A stretch of 64,000 nucleotides of DNA, from positions 276,580-340,579 of the forward strand of contig CAXAMN010003014.1 in NCBI GenBank assembly GCA_963970005.1, read 5' to 3'. A model generated the notes under the pieces. That model saw only the letters and a list, made by a program, of their open reading frames with translations, had not been told where the DNA came from and ran no database searches. Origin of the DNA: Durusdinium trenchii (Eukaryota > Sar > Dinophyceae > Suessiales > Symbiodiniaceae). A program made the position numbers and the translations under genes. This document shows positions 53,580 through 63,205 of the stretch, piece by piece. Within the stretch, counting starts at the first letter, position 1. Every line of letters starts with the position of its first letter.

Positions 53580-55010
53580 GTGGCCCTGCCTCCTTACTTA
53601 ATTAAGTATGGGAGAGAAAACGCATAGCCCCTAGCTTTAAAGCTACTACCTGCCGGACGCAAGAAAGCTCACGCTTCAAGGAAGCTCCCCCGACCTCAGG
53701 CGGGGAAGCTTCCTTGAGATCTTTAGTGAAGCTTAACTCTCGACCTATATGAAACTGCCTTGGCCCTTCTCTCTTGCAAAGTGGAAGGTTCAAATTTCGT
53801 TCACCTGCAGCCTCGGACAGCGGCAAGTCTTGGATCAAGCAATGGCCAGGACAACCAAGCGACACCAGGCCTTCCAAAGATCATTGAAATTCACCACCGC
53901 TTCGCCCAGAACTGTTGATGTGCCCAAACGACTCCTTAAAAATGCTTTGCTGCTAGTAGCAAGAATGCTACTAATAGTAATGCACTTGTTACTAGTACCG
54001 ATGCCCTTGTTACTAATAATTAATAGCTTCTTGTTCCTAGTAGTAAGGCCAGGAGCTACTAGTAGCGTCCTTGCTCCTAGTACAAATCTTGAACTGCACA
54101 CTTATATACAGTTGAGGACGTGGCCAATCCTCAATGGTAATGACAAAATCCTGAGGAATATCCGCCACGAGTCACAGGAGCTGTTGCAACTCACCAAGAA
54201 CAATGGGAACCCAGTATAGTCTTGACAATCCAAAATATGTATCTATGTCTGCATGCATGTATGTATGCATTGTGTAATTCCTTGTAATTCCGACATGTTC
54301 CACTGTGCTGTACCTGTACTGTACTGGAACCTGTGCGATACCTGCAACGAGATCACAGCTCATGGGTCCTGCCCTGAAATGCCGTGAGACACTTGGGCAG
54401 CGGTGATCACTGCGTTTCCATACCTGTCCAAAACATGAGAAAGCGAACGGTCTTTAACTTTATACCATGATCAACGTGGAAGTTGTTTAACCGTTTCTTT
54501 TATGAGGCCCCCATTAAGAAAATGCCCGCAAACAGAACAATAAATTGTTGTCTCTTCTCCCATCTTCTCCCTTTCATTAAAAAGGTGCTTTCAACACACC
54601 CTCTTAAAGGCTCTTGGCCTGGCATTGCAGGTTCTGCGAGCCTCGATGTCTCCAAAAACCGCTCGAGCATCGGTCGCCGAAGGTTTCAACTGCGCGTCCT
54701 GAGAGCTCGGCCACTTCGCTTCGATAGCAGGGAACCAGCCTGAGCTGTTCAAGACGATCTCTCAGATTGGAGGCCATTGTTATTAGGTTGGGGGCCATTA
54801 CAATCACTGTAGGTGAAAAAGAAAGAGCAAGTCATAAACTCTTAAACGCCAACAGCGCCAACGGCAAGTCTTGTCTCTTTGGACAGCTGTCGGCTGTTCT
54901 TGTGACTTCCGCATCACTGAATCACCATGCTCAGCTGCGAAGCTTCCAGGGCCTCCTGGTCAGCCTGCCAGACGGGCAAATATATCGCTACTAGTAGCTT
55001 CTTGCTACTA
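53580..55010. other. Repeat-bearing intergenic DNA
   Basis: A hairpin with ~17-bp arms lies at 53674-53717. TACTAGGAGC-family copies lie at 53940-54085, 21-bp-family copies at 54760-54800 and a mixed group at 54985-55030. A minus-strand frame at 53720-53877 is not convincing. Confidence 0.5.
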
Positions 55011-55031
55011 GTAGCAATGGTCTCCAACCTC

Positions 55032-56954
55032 CTAGTATACATGCAATTGGGCCAAAACACAGGACATGAAAACTGAGGGTTGCGTGGTCCGATCTGACTT
55101 TTTTGATCTTATTGCTTCAGCTACCCTCGTATGGCCAGCTACAAGTGCATAGTCTAAAGGTGAGCGACCATGATCATCCACAATGTTCACATCCGCCTTG
55201 TTCTCTAACAGAACAACTATGGCATTGAGATGCTGGTCTCTTTCTGGAGGGGCTGCTGTGGCCAAGGGTACTAGAACTTCAGCTCCATTTTCACTACCCC
55301 GGACGCAAGTATGCAAGGGACTTCTCCCTTGCGTATCTCTTGCGTTCACTTGACCCTTGGCGTCCAATAAACAACGAAGCATGGCACTATGACCTCTCAA
55401 GGAAGCATAGTGCAAGGTCGTCTGTCGCAAAGCATCACGTACATTGACCTTTGCCCCAGTAGCCAAAAGGACCTTGACAGATTCCACATGTCCCCCGAAA
55501 GCTGCCTGATGTAAGGGCCATGTACTGTCCAGGTGTTGGTACCGATCTCCTTCATCTCCTTCCGGTGGACTGCGCTTCAGCAAGGTGTCCAGAGCCTCTG
55601 CATGGCCATGGATGGCCGACAGGTGTAGGGGAAGACATCCACTGCCATCTCTGAGGAATGGATCTGCCTTGTGATCTACCAGCCAAGCCACTACGTCAGC
55701 ATGACCACAACTGGCAGCTTCGTGCAAAGCAGTGGTCCCCATTGGAAAAATCGGCGGAAGCCACCACATGCGATGCAAAAACAGTATTTCTGGATCTTCA
55801 ACTTCAGCCGCCAACAAAGCCTGCAAAATCTCCAGCTGACCACTTCGAGCTGCGGCGATAGCAACGGAAGGGGCCTCCCGCGGGCTTGGAGAACCAAATC
55901 GTTGGCACAAATATCGCAGGATCTCCAAACTTCCACTTCGCGCAGCTGCTTCAAACATTGGCAGCGCGGAAGCGGCTTCTGCCGCGATCTCTTTTTCCTT
56001 TTTTCCTTCCAACGACCGGCGAAGCCGATCCAAATCGCCGTCCAGAATCGCAAAAATGGGCTCCGGTGCGGTCATCTCCGCCACGTCTGCGTCTGCCTCC
56101 CAACCAACCGCTAGAATTTCATCATCCAAATTCCAAGTTGCATGCCACCAACCTCTTGGTATGAAAAGCACTTCCCCCGGCTCTACAATTGAAACCACCA
56201 ATCCCTCTGGCCGTTCTCTCCAATACTTCCATGGTGGCTGGTACGGTGGCCGTGGACAATCGGCTGGTAGCAAAAACCATGCTTTCCGGCCAAGCAGCTG
56301 CGCTAACCAGCTCTCATTGTGCCGATGCATCCCCACACCTGTATCCCTTCTGCCTGCACTGAAGATTGGCATGCCGTGAACACGTCGAAGTATCTTGGGT
56401 ACAGAATACTCACGTCCGAGAATCGGCACCGTGCTGAGAAAATCATTCTCAAAAATCACTGCAGTCGTGTCTACAAATGTTTCTTGGAAGTACTCCGCCA
56501 AAGATACTTGACCTTTCGATGGTCCTGCGAAGCCATATTCATGCAAACTGGAACTCTGGCGCAGCCGAAATTTCACATCTGGACATTTATTGATGAAGTC
56601 TCGTATGCCCGTCTTACAAACTGGCCAGTCTTCTGTAAGGCCTTGAAGTTTGATGGGATTGGTCAGGTCCAAATCAGACAGAATTCTCCCATCTACACAT
56701 TTCACCGACTTCTCCGATGCCAATGCATGAAGATTCGCCCGATCTGCTTCGCTTGGAAAGGCCCAGCCATCAGAATCGGTCGTTGAGTGGCATCGGTTTT
56801 TGATGTTTCGTCGGCTTCTGGCCCAGCTCCTGTGGGACAGTGCCATTGTCATTGCCATTGGAACCACTGATCTGCCCATCCTTGGAACCACATGGACTGG
56901 GGCTCCATGCGCACCGCGTGAGCTCCATGAACATGGCGCCGGTGGACGCAGCAT
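55032..56954 (-). CDS. JmjC-domain protein with C-terminal ankyrin repeats
   Basis: 640 codons in one exon. Residues 1-58 have no Asp or Glu and many Arg/Ser/His, like a mitochondrial or plastid transit peptide. Residues ~95-285 form a JmjC/cupin fold: GVGMHRHNESWLAQLLGRKA (His210, His212, Lys224) and VLFIPRGWWHATWN (His271). JmjC enzymes are Fe(II)/2-oxoglutarate hydroxylases or demethylases with HxD/E...H. Here the acidic position reads His, so activity or metal binding may differ. Residues ~330-615 carry about seven ankyrin repeats (TALHEAASCGHADVVAWLVD, PLHLSAIHGHAEALDTLL, PLHQAAFGGHVESVKVLL, TLHYASLRGHSAMLRCLL, then PLDYALVAGHTRVAEAI). Start chosen at the first ATG (56954) because of the transit-like N-terminus. 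Alternatively, a 91-nt GT-AG intron (56966-57056), phase-compatible, could join an upstream exon. Confidence 0.85.
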   Translation of the reverse strand: MLRPPAPCSWSSRGAHGAPVHVVPRMGRSVVPMAMTMALSHRSWARSRRNIKNRCHSTTDSDGWAFPSEADRANLHALASEKSVKCVDGRILSDLDLTNPIKLQGLTEDWPVCKTGIRDFINKCPDVKFRLRQSSSLHEYGFAGPSKGQVSLAEYFQETFVDTTAVIFENDFLSTVPILGREYSVPKILRRVHGMPIFSAGRRDTGVGMHRHNESWLAQLLGRKAWFLLPADCPRPPYQPPWKYWRERPEGLVVSIVEPGEVLFIPRGWWHATWNLDDEILAVGWEADADVAEMTAPEPIFAILDGDLDRLRRSLEGKKEKEIAAEAASALPMFEAAARSGSLEILRYLCQRFGSPSPREAPSVAIAAARSGQLEILQALLAAEVEDPEILFLHRMWWLPPIFPMGTTALHEAASCGHADVVAWLVDHKADPFLRDGSGCLPLHLSAIHGHAEALDTLLKRSPPEGDEGDRYQHLDSTWPLHQAAFGGHVESVKVLLATGAKVNVRDALRQTTLHYASLRGHSAMLRCLLDAKGQVNARDTQGRSPLHTCVRGSENGAEVLVPLATAAPPERDQHLNAIVVLLENKADVNIVDDHGRSPLDYALVAGHTRVAEAIRSKKSDRTTQPSVFMSCVLAQLHVY

Positions 56955-57221
56955 CCGAACCGAGCCTGAAAAACTCAGAGCGATGGCCTCGCAACCAGTC
57001 CGTTGTCTTTATATGTCTTCTCTTCCAGCATGGCTCAAAAGAACTCTTACACTTACCACTTACTGTACCGCTCTCAGCTACTCCAACAATGTCAAGCATT
57101 TTTGTTGTCATGATTATCATCCTTGATCCATGCAACCTCAGGTTCAGGAAGTGGGCTAAGAGACCGAAAGCAAAAGAACTCGTGGCCGTCGCCATTGCGT
57201 GGCGAGCTCTGCGGTCGGCGG

Positions 57222-57653
57222 TCAGGCCTCTAAGGAGAAAAAACATGTCAGTCCCTCCTGCAAGAAGGCGGCCACCAGCTGGTAGAATGCCTCTTGGCAT
57301 GCTGTGTTCGGCCTGAAACCACGGAGTCTGCTCCAGCAAAGTGAGCAGAAAGGATGGCCACTTGTACCACTCCCGCCTGCCGACAATCCAACGTGTGAAC
57401 CATCCATTGTAGTTCTGACCTGAGTGTGGCTCTTCCGGACATTTAGCTGACTCCTACGCTCTTTTGCTGGGTCTTCAGCGCTCGTCGCCTGCCACCTTAC
57501 GTCCCACAAGTCCGTGCTCCCACGCTGTCGCCTCTGCTCCAAGTCCGTGGGAGCCCCAACTTTGGTTTCTTCACATCCCGCATTCTCAGCATCGATGTGG
57601 TTGGACCTCTCACAGCCAAAAAACGCAGAAGCTTTGTTCAGTTCTTTTTTCAT
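57222..57653 (-). CDS. Unassigned ORF upstream of the JmjC gene
   Basis: 143 codons on minus with protein-like composition: FFGCERSNHIDAENAGCEE, SGHPFCSLCWSRLRGFRPN, and ending QLVAAFLQEGLTCFFSLEA before a stop. Another minus-strand frame (57057-57339) overlaps it and would be the one used if the 91-nt intron before the JmjC domain is real. No domain recognised. Confidence 0.25.
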   Translation of the reverse strand: MKKELNKASAFFGCERSNHIDAENAGCEETKVGAPTDLEQRRQRGSTDLWDVRWQATSAEDPAKERRSQLNVRKSHTQVRTTMDGSHVGLSAGGSGTSGHPFCSLCWSRLRGFRPNTACQEAFYQLVAAFLQEGLTCFFSLEA

Positions 57654-57659
57654 CTTTTT

Positions 57660-58260
57660 TCTAGGACGTTGGAGGCCATCGTACCGCTATTAGCAAGAAC
57701 TCTACTAGTAGCTCCTGGCCTTACTAGTAACAAGGACGCTATTAGGAACAAAGGGCATCCGAGGCTGGTGCCCTGCAACGCGTAAGATCTTCACCTCAGG
57801 AGACCTTACGGATTGGCCGAGGTTGGCCCCTTCTGGACGGGTCGTCTCCGGCAACTAGGAACATGGGCATCGCGGCATCGCTACTAACAAGGGCATTGCT
57901 ACTAGCAAGAAGCTACTAGGTCCGAGGCATCGCTAGTAGGTTGGAGGAAATCGCTTCATGTTACTCATGATGCGATTCTACCAGCATAGATCCCAAATAG
58001 TTTCAGGATCTTTTTGCGTCTCCTTGAATTGGTGAGAATGGGCCAACGGCGCGGCCAAGCAGGAGACAAGGCCCGCACATGGCGGTGACAAGTAAGGAAA
58101 ACAGGATCCCACAGACCACGGCAAGGTCTGGACAAGGCGGTCACCAGGAGCAAAACTCCAATCTACTAGCGATGGTCTCCAACCTATTTTAAAAAACACA
58201 ACAATGTTTCTACTAGCTTCTTGTTACTACTAGTAAGGCACCTGTTACTACTAGCGCAAA
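57660..58260. repeat. Scattered TACTAG- and 21-bp-family copies
   Basis: Copies lie at 57680-57750, 57880-57950, 58160-58190 and 58215-58255. The DNA between them has no clear gene. Confidence 0.6.
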
Positions 58261-59755
58261 ACACAACAAATGACCATAGGACCATACTTGCATGCTGACA
58301 CTTCCGAAGGCGAAGCTGGCGAAGGCGGACGCATCATCTTTGGGATCACCTGGCTGGAGTCATCGAAGGTGTGCCGTGGCGCAACCGTCGCGACGTCGCA
58401 TTGTCGGCAGGGCCTGTAGGCGGAAAGCATTGTACATGTTAAAGCTGGAAGGCTCCGACTCAGCCAGCATGACCTGGACGTGCGGAAGAAGGGTCGACAT
58501 AGAAAAGAATCAAACAGATTGAAGAAGAAAGGGGCAAGGTGTAGAACATTTAGCCATCGCTAGTAGGTTGGAGGCCATGGCTCCTAGGTTCCTTTTTGAT
58601 CCTTTTTGCTATTGGGTCCTTTTGCTTTACAGGGGCCTGGCCTTTATTCGTCATCTCATTGCACTCTCTATGTCAACTCTTGCTCAACCTTTGCTTTTCT
58701 GTCTCTGAGCTGCACGCACGCCGGACTTGCCTAGCAGCTCAAAAAAGAGGCTTGGGCAGCTCGCGCAGCTTCCTACTTTCCTCAAACGACCATCTTCGTG
58801 CAGCTTCGTGGCAGTCGGCCGGCAACATCACAAGTCCGTGGCCAGGGCACCGCGTCGACCTTTCGGGCGCCATAATTTAGAAGGCCATTGCTAGGTTGGA
58901 TGAATTTGGTCTGGGTCAAAGACCAAAATCAATGCATCCAGTATCACCTGCTCCTGCAAATTCACAGCCGCTTCCAAGGCCACAGCGCCACCTGCCTTGG
59001 AAATGCAGTCCCCCTCGTTCGTTCAGCGCTGAGCGAACGACACCTTGAGCTCTTTGCACTAAATCCACCCAATGCAAGCGGCACATAACCGCCCACACGG
59101 CCTGCACAGAGGTTTTGCACCGAGAGGTTAAGGTTTTGAACCATTATTTGTGTCGTTCCTTTATGCATCTGATCTTTCCCCCCCAGGCTTTAAATGTGTT
59201 TTCACTTGAGATACTTGAGAGTGATGTCGCCGTTCTGTTTCCTGAAGAGGGGTGCAGCTAAACAGGTCGACCGCACCTGCCAGCCATCTTGCGGCGACAC
59301 AGGCAAAGCGGACCTCAGGACCCCCAATAAGTCAAATCAAAGGACTTAGTGAATCTTCCTAGTAAGAATGCTCCTAGTAGCGATGCCAGGAGCTCCTAGT
59401 AGCGTCCTTGCTCCTAGTAGCGATGCCCTTAGTTACTGGTAGCTTCTTGATACTAGCGAAGGCCTCCAACCTACTCCTCCAACCTAATAGCGATGGCCTC
59501 CGCCTAGTAGCGTCCTTGTTGTTTAGGTAAACGGCCGTGGCCCTGCCTCCTCTTTTAAACTAAGTAATTAGAGACTACAGTAAGGGAGTTCGCGCGTAGC
59601 CACTTAAGCTTCTAGTAACTGGACTCAGGATAGCGCTCGAGCAATGATTTGATTCCAAGATTTATTGTTGAGGAAACTCTATATATATATACAAACTTGC
59701 ACATGTTTTGTTGAAATTCCACTTACTTCAATCACTCGCGTTTGATCATTTGTGA
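58261..59755. other. Short coding-like pieces, no assignable gene
   Basis: A minus-strand frame at 58415-58505 reads MSTLLPHVQVMLAESEPSSF to a CAG, and another at 58735-58875 reads MAPERSTRCPGHGLVMLPAD and ends in a stop. Both may be exons. Repeat copies lie at 58555-58590 and 59360-59520. No further signal. Confidence 0.25.
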
Positions 59756-59807
59756 TTCAGTTGTGCGCACATTTCGATCTGCTCTCTTCCATGTAACCTG
59801 CAAAGGA

Positions 59808-59898
59808 CTTCATTGACTTGCAAGATCTCTCAGTGGAGGCCATTGCTATTAGGATGGAGGCCATTGCTTCTAGGTTGGAGGTCTTCATTGACTTGCAA
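59808..59898. repeat. 21-bp-family pair flanked by a ~16-bp duplication
   Basis: CTTCATTGACTTGCAA occurs at about 59808 and again at 59883. Between them lie two copies of GGAGGCCATTGCT(A/T)... ending TTCTAGGTTGGAGG. The arrangement looks like an insertion with a target duplication. Confidence 0.6.
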
Positions 59899-60175
59899 AA
59901 GTCCTTCGATGTGCGCCTACAAAAGATGGCCGCAGGAGCGAAGGCAAGTCGGGCAGCAAAACCTCGAAGGCTTAATTTGGCCTTCTGACACTTGGACCCA
60001 GTTGAAACGGAGTCTGGGCTCTCAGCGGCCATATTCAAATGGGCTAATCTTGCGGCCTTGGGTGAAAGAGGTGCATCATGGTGCAGCTTGGCCGGTTCTG
60101 TACTGCTCACCATGGCGCGATGTTGGAGGCGATCTCCTTGGAATTCGCTGAGTTGTGACGCTTTGAGGTCAAAAG
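59876..60175 (+). CDS. Possible plus-strand exons, unidentified
   Basis: Following TTCTAG, a frame reads EVFIDLQKSFDVRLQKMAAG and AKASRAAKPRR up to GAAG/GCTTAA, a possible GC donor. After CCCAG at about 59999 a second frame reads TESGLSAAIFKWANLAALGE and SCDALRSKAPLGSFI. No domain recognised. The minus strand is also open here. Confidence 0.25.
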
Positions 60176-60179
60176 CTCC

Positions 60180-60550
60180 CCTTGGTTCCTTCATTACTGG
60201 TAGCAAGAAGCTACTAGGAGCAAAGGGCATCGCTACTAGTAGGAAGGACGCTACTAGTAGCTAAGGGCATTACTGGTAGTAGCACGAAGCTACTAGTAGT
60301 AGCTCCTTGCTACTAGTGTGGGGATACACTGCCCAACATACACTGCCCAACATGGTGTGGCAGCCAGATTGAACAAAACCCCCCTGGGTCAGACATTTTC
60401 AACTTGGAGCCTGGCGCGTGAAGCCATGCCTAGGTTCCGTCGGAGCGGACAGGATCTCAGCGGTAGATTCCTTTGCTAGTAACAAGTGCATCGCTAGTAG
60501 TAACAAGTGCCTTACTAGTAGGAACAAGAAGCTAGTAGTAACAGGTGTTT
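60180..60550. repeat. TACTAGTAGC-family copies
   Basis: Dense copies lie at 60190-60320 and 60465-60550, in both orientations (CTACTAGTAGC, GCTACTAG). Confidence 0.75.
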
Positions 60551-60641
60551 GTTTTGGAGCCTCCTGGCATGGGATTTTTTGGAAGCGAGACATGGAAAAA
60601 CAAATGCCATGCTAGCGGCCTGCGTTTGAGGCCACAAAGAC

Positions 60642-61243
60642 TTGAGGTATGTCGGAAAAATGAGAACAAAGCTCCGCTTCACACAAGAACTCTGTGAGAA
60701 TTGGACAACTTGCGACCCGGCTGCAAAAACAGAAGAGCCAGGCGCGGCGCTCCAGAATCAACACCTGCCGAGAAAACATACACTCCCTGTGCGGGCCCCT
60801 TGGATGACCATTTTCCGCTACAAATAGGTGGTATAGGTGGTAAACCTTCCATATCTTCCATGATAATTTCCACCAAGTGCAATCGCTTGGAGCAACAAGT
60901 TAAGGACCGCCTGTCCAATCGGACGGCAGCAGAAAATTGAAGCCTTGGCTGACGTGGCAGCCTTGCTACACATCATCGATGGCCTCCAACCTAATAGCGA
61001 TGGCCTCCACCCTAGTAGCGCACAAGGAAGAAATACATCAAACCTGGCCCAGTGGCTGTACGAGCTGCCTTCAAAGGGCAACTCTCCCAGTTCCTCCACC
61101 ACGGAAACCATGGACCCTACCATCTACCATGGCACTTCTCCCATCGCTCTGGCGGTTGTTTCGGCAACGCGTGCTTGGCACAACAACGAACACACAGATG
61201 TGTGTTCCGGGAGCAACATGAAACGGAAAACGTGTCCGAACTG
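60642..61243 (+). CDS. Possible plus-strand exons, unidentified
   Basis: Three protein-like plus-strand pieces: 60660-60827 (RTKLRFTQELCENWTTCDPA, PWMTIFRYK), 60930-60980 after GGCAG (KIEALADVAALLHIID) and 61025-61243 (NLAQWLYELPSKGNSPSSST, TSPIALAVVSATRAWHNNEH, stop). A 21-bp repeat pair (60975-61020) lies between the last two, as in an intron. Phase across the gaps was not established. Confidence 0.25.
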
Positions 61244-61284
61244 AGAACATGAAAGAGGCACCGTAAACGGTAAGTCTGCGTTGG

Positions 61285-61380
61285 TGATGACCCCTGTTCC
61301 TAGTAGCTTCTTGTTACTACTAGTAAGGCACCTGTTACTACTAGCGTGGCACTTGTTACTACTAGCTTCTTGTCTCCACA
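61285..61380. repeat. TACTAG-family copies
   Basis: CTAGTAGCTTCTTGTTACTAC and TACTACTAGCGTGGCACTTG units, about four in tandem. Confidence 0.75.
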
Positions 61381-61963
61381 TGTCCACATGTTGCTTTCTC
61401 TGTTGAAGTCCCATGATTGAGCCTTGGAGCAGCCCTCGGAAACATGTGGAGCACCATCTTGTTGATCAAACAGCTCACTGACAGTCCCTGGGTGTGCCCA
61501 GCACCACTCTGGGTGCTTCACTCCACTTCTTCGCAGTCATACTCATCAGTCCCCACCACCTCACAACTAAAAATCTTCACGAAACGAGGCTGTGGTTCTT
61601 GAAACGCTGGCGGTTTAGGGCTGTTTCTGGCCCACCCCGGAGCCAACTGCGCAATTGTTCAACATTGAGAGGCTAGCTGGCAGGCACCAAGCTGCCTTTC
61701 ATCAATATGAATTTTACCTAACAAAAAATCATTGGCTCATCATGGCTCATCCCTATGCAATGGGTGGATCATATTGGTGGGCCGAGCTCATTATTGATTG
61801 GTGATCTGTCTGCCTTTGAACAGACCTAACGGGAGGGAAGCCAAACCCAGAACGAAGGTTGTTGAACAAATCTCACTCTTTTCACCTAAGAAAGTGGCTG
61901 TCCAACTTGATGAACTTCGATCTTTGTCTATCCCTTGAGGTTCTTTCAGCCTTTCCCGTACGA

Positions 61964-62247
61964 TCATCCCGTGGGTACCGTGGTCATGTCCGTTCTGGTG
62001 CCTTGGTGCGGCTGACCACGAAGAACCTCAGCTGAGGTGAGCTCCGCGAGCTGCGCGCGCGCACGACGTGAGTCACGTTCTGACATCTTTCGGCAAGGTG
62101 TGGCTGAGTGAGTCAACGGATCGGGCTTCCTCTTCCAAAACTCCGTGGACTTCAATTCTTTGGCCCTCCTGTTCAGAAGCTCAAGGCACAGCCGGAAGCT
62201 GCCGTAGCGGTCCATGGACACTAAGTCGCAGGCAATTTGAAGTACCT
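61964..62247 (-). CDS. Candidate terminal exon, unidentified gene
   Basis: Minus strand. The acceptor CATGTGTAG at 62248 is followed by ~94 residues: VLQIACDLVSMDRYGSFRL, CLELLNRRAKELKSTEFWKR, then a basic Ser/Arg/Ala region (KMSERDSRRARAQLAELTS) and the end TDMTTVPTG before TGA. Strong preference for G/C-ending codons and no repeat content. A short segment at about 62362-62425 bordered by GCAG and GT could be the preceding exon. Not recognised. Confidence 0.4.
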
Positions 62248-62464
62248 ACACATGTGTGAGCGCGATTTACTGCCGCCTTACACACACAAACCCAAAGGGA
62301 ACACTATGAAGACTGACACGCATCTGGCAGTCTTGTTTCTTGATATGACTTACTGAAGTCGTGACACCTGCACTTGTGGAAAGCACTCTGGCTGGCACAC
62401 CAGCCAGCGAACTGCGAACAGGGCAAATGAGATCAAACCAACGGCTAGAACACCAGACTTCACA

Positions 62465-62515
62465 CAGGGTCTCCAACCTACTTGGATGGCCTCCAACCTA
62501 ATAGCGATGGCCCTA
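62465..62515. repeat. 21-bp-family copies
   Basis: Two to three CCTCCAACCTA...GATGGCC units in plus orientation. Confidence 0.8.
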
Positions 62516-63205
62516 AATGGTACAAATTACGTTGGGAGACTCAAGGTGAGATCAGGTGAGGTCACAACTCAAGCTTGGAGCTCTGCTTCTCATCTGCGAA
62601 AACCTGTTGCAGCGGAGGACCCCGTTCCATCTCTCTACATAGTTGGCAAAGGTGCGTATTTCTGTCTGGTTTCGGCAATGCTGTGCAATGTTTGATGCAC
62701 ATCTGAGAAGGGCTGCAATGCCACATGACTTGGCTGATGACACAAATTTTGCCAGGATGCTTCCTCGGAACGACCAAGTTCCATCTCAACCACATGCAGC
62801 ATGCAAAGCTGCTGTGGATCAAGCTCACTAAGTTGCCAGCTCTCCTTTCTTTCGATGGATGTTTAACAACCTGGCACCCATGCCAGGTTGAAAATACAAT
62901 TGAGCTTCCTGTACTCGACCCTGCCATTTTTTATACTTATTAAGCGAGCCGGCACAGCTTCTTCCTTAGCCAGCCATCTGAGGATGAGTTAACCTGTACA
63001 CACTGTTCTTGCCAAGCAATGTTCCGTCAGCTGTGGCTTGTAGCAAAATGCAAGGCTCGAGCAAAGTGTCACCATTTTTTCCGAGCACGTCGCAATCCGA
63101 TCCACACTAATTATTCAAATATAGTGCATTCTTCGCCTATCTCCACAAAAGAAGTGTGCGCCTATCGGCCCCCGGTAGCTCACGAGGCAAAGGCTTCTGC
63201 TTTTC
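62516..63205. other. Region downstream of the citrate carrier, unassigned
   Basis: Both strands are partly open between 62560 and 62940 (for example minus IAALLRCASNIAQHCRN and plus NFARMLPRNDQVPSQPHAAC). No strand could be chosen. The carrier's 3' untranslated region should lie within 62945-63205. Confidence 0.3.

Noticed and set aside
56770-57339. 189-codon minus-strand ORF overlapping the JmjC start in another frame
   Set aside because: Downstream of 57057 it reads through a probable intron and the JmjC N-terminal coding region in the wrong frame. Only its upstream part could be an exon.
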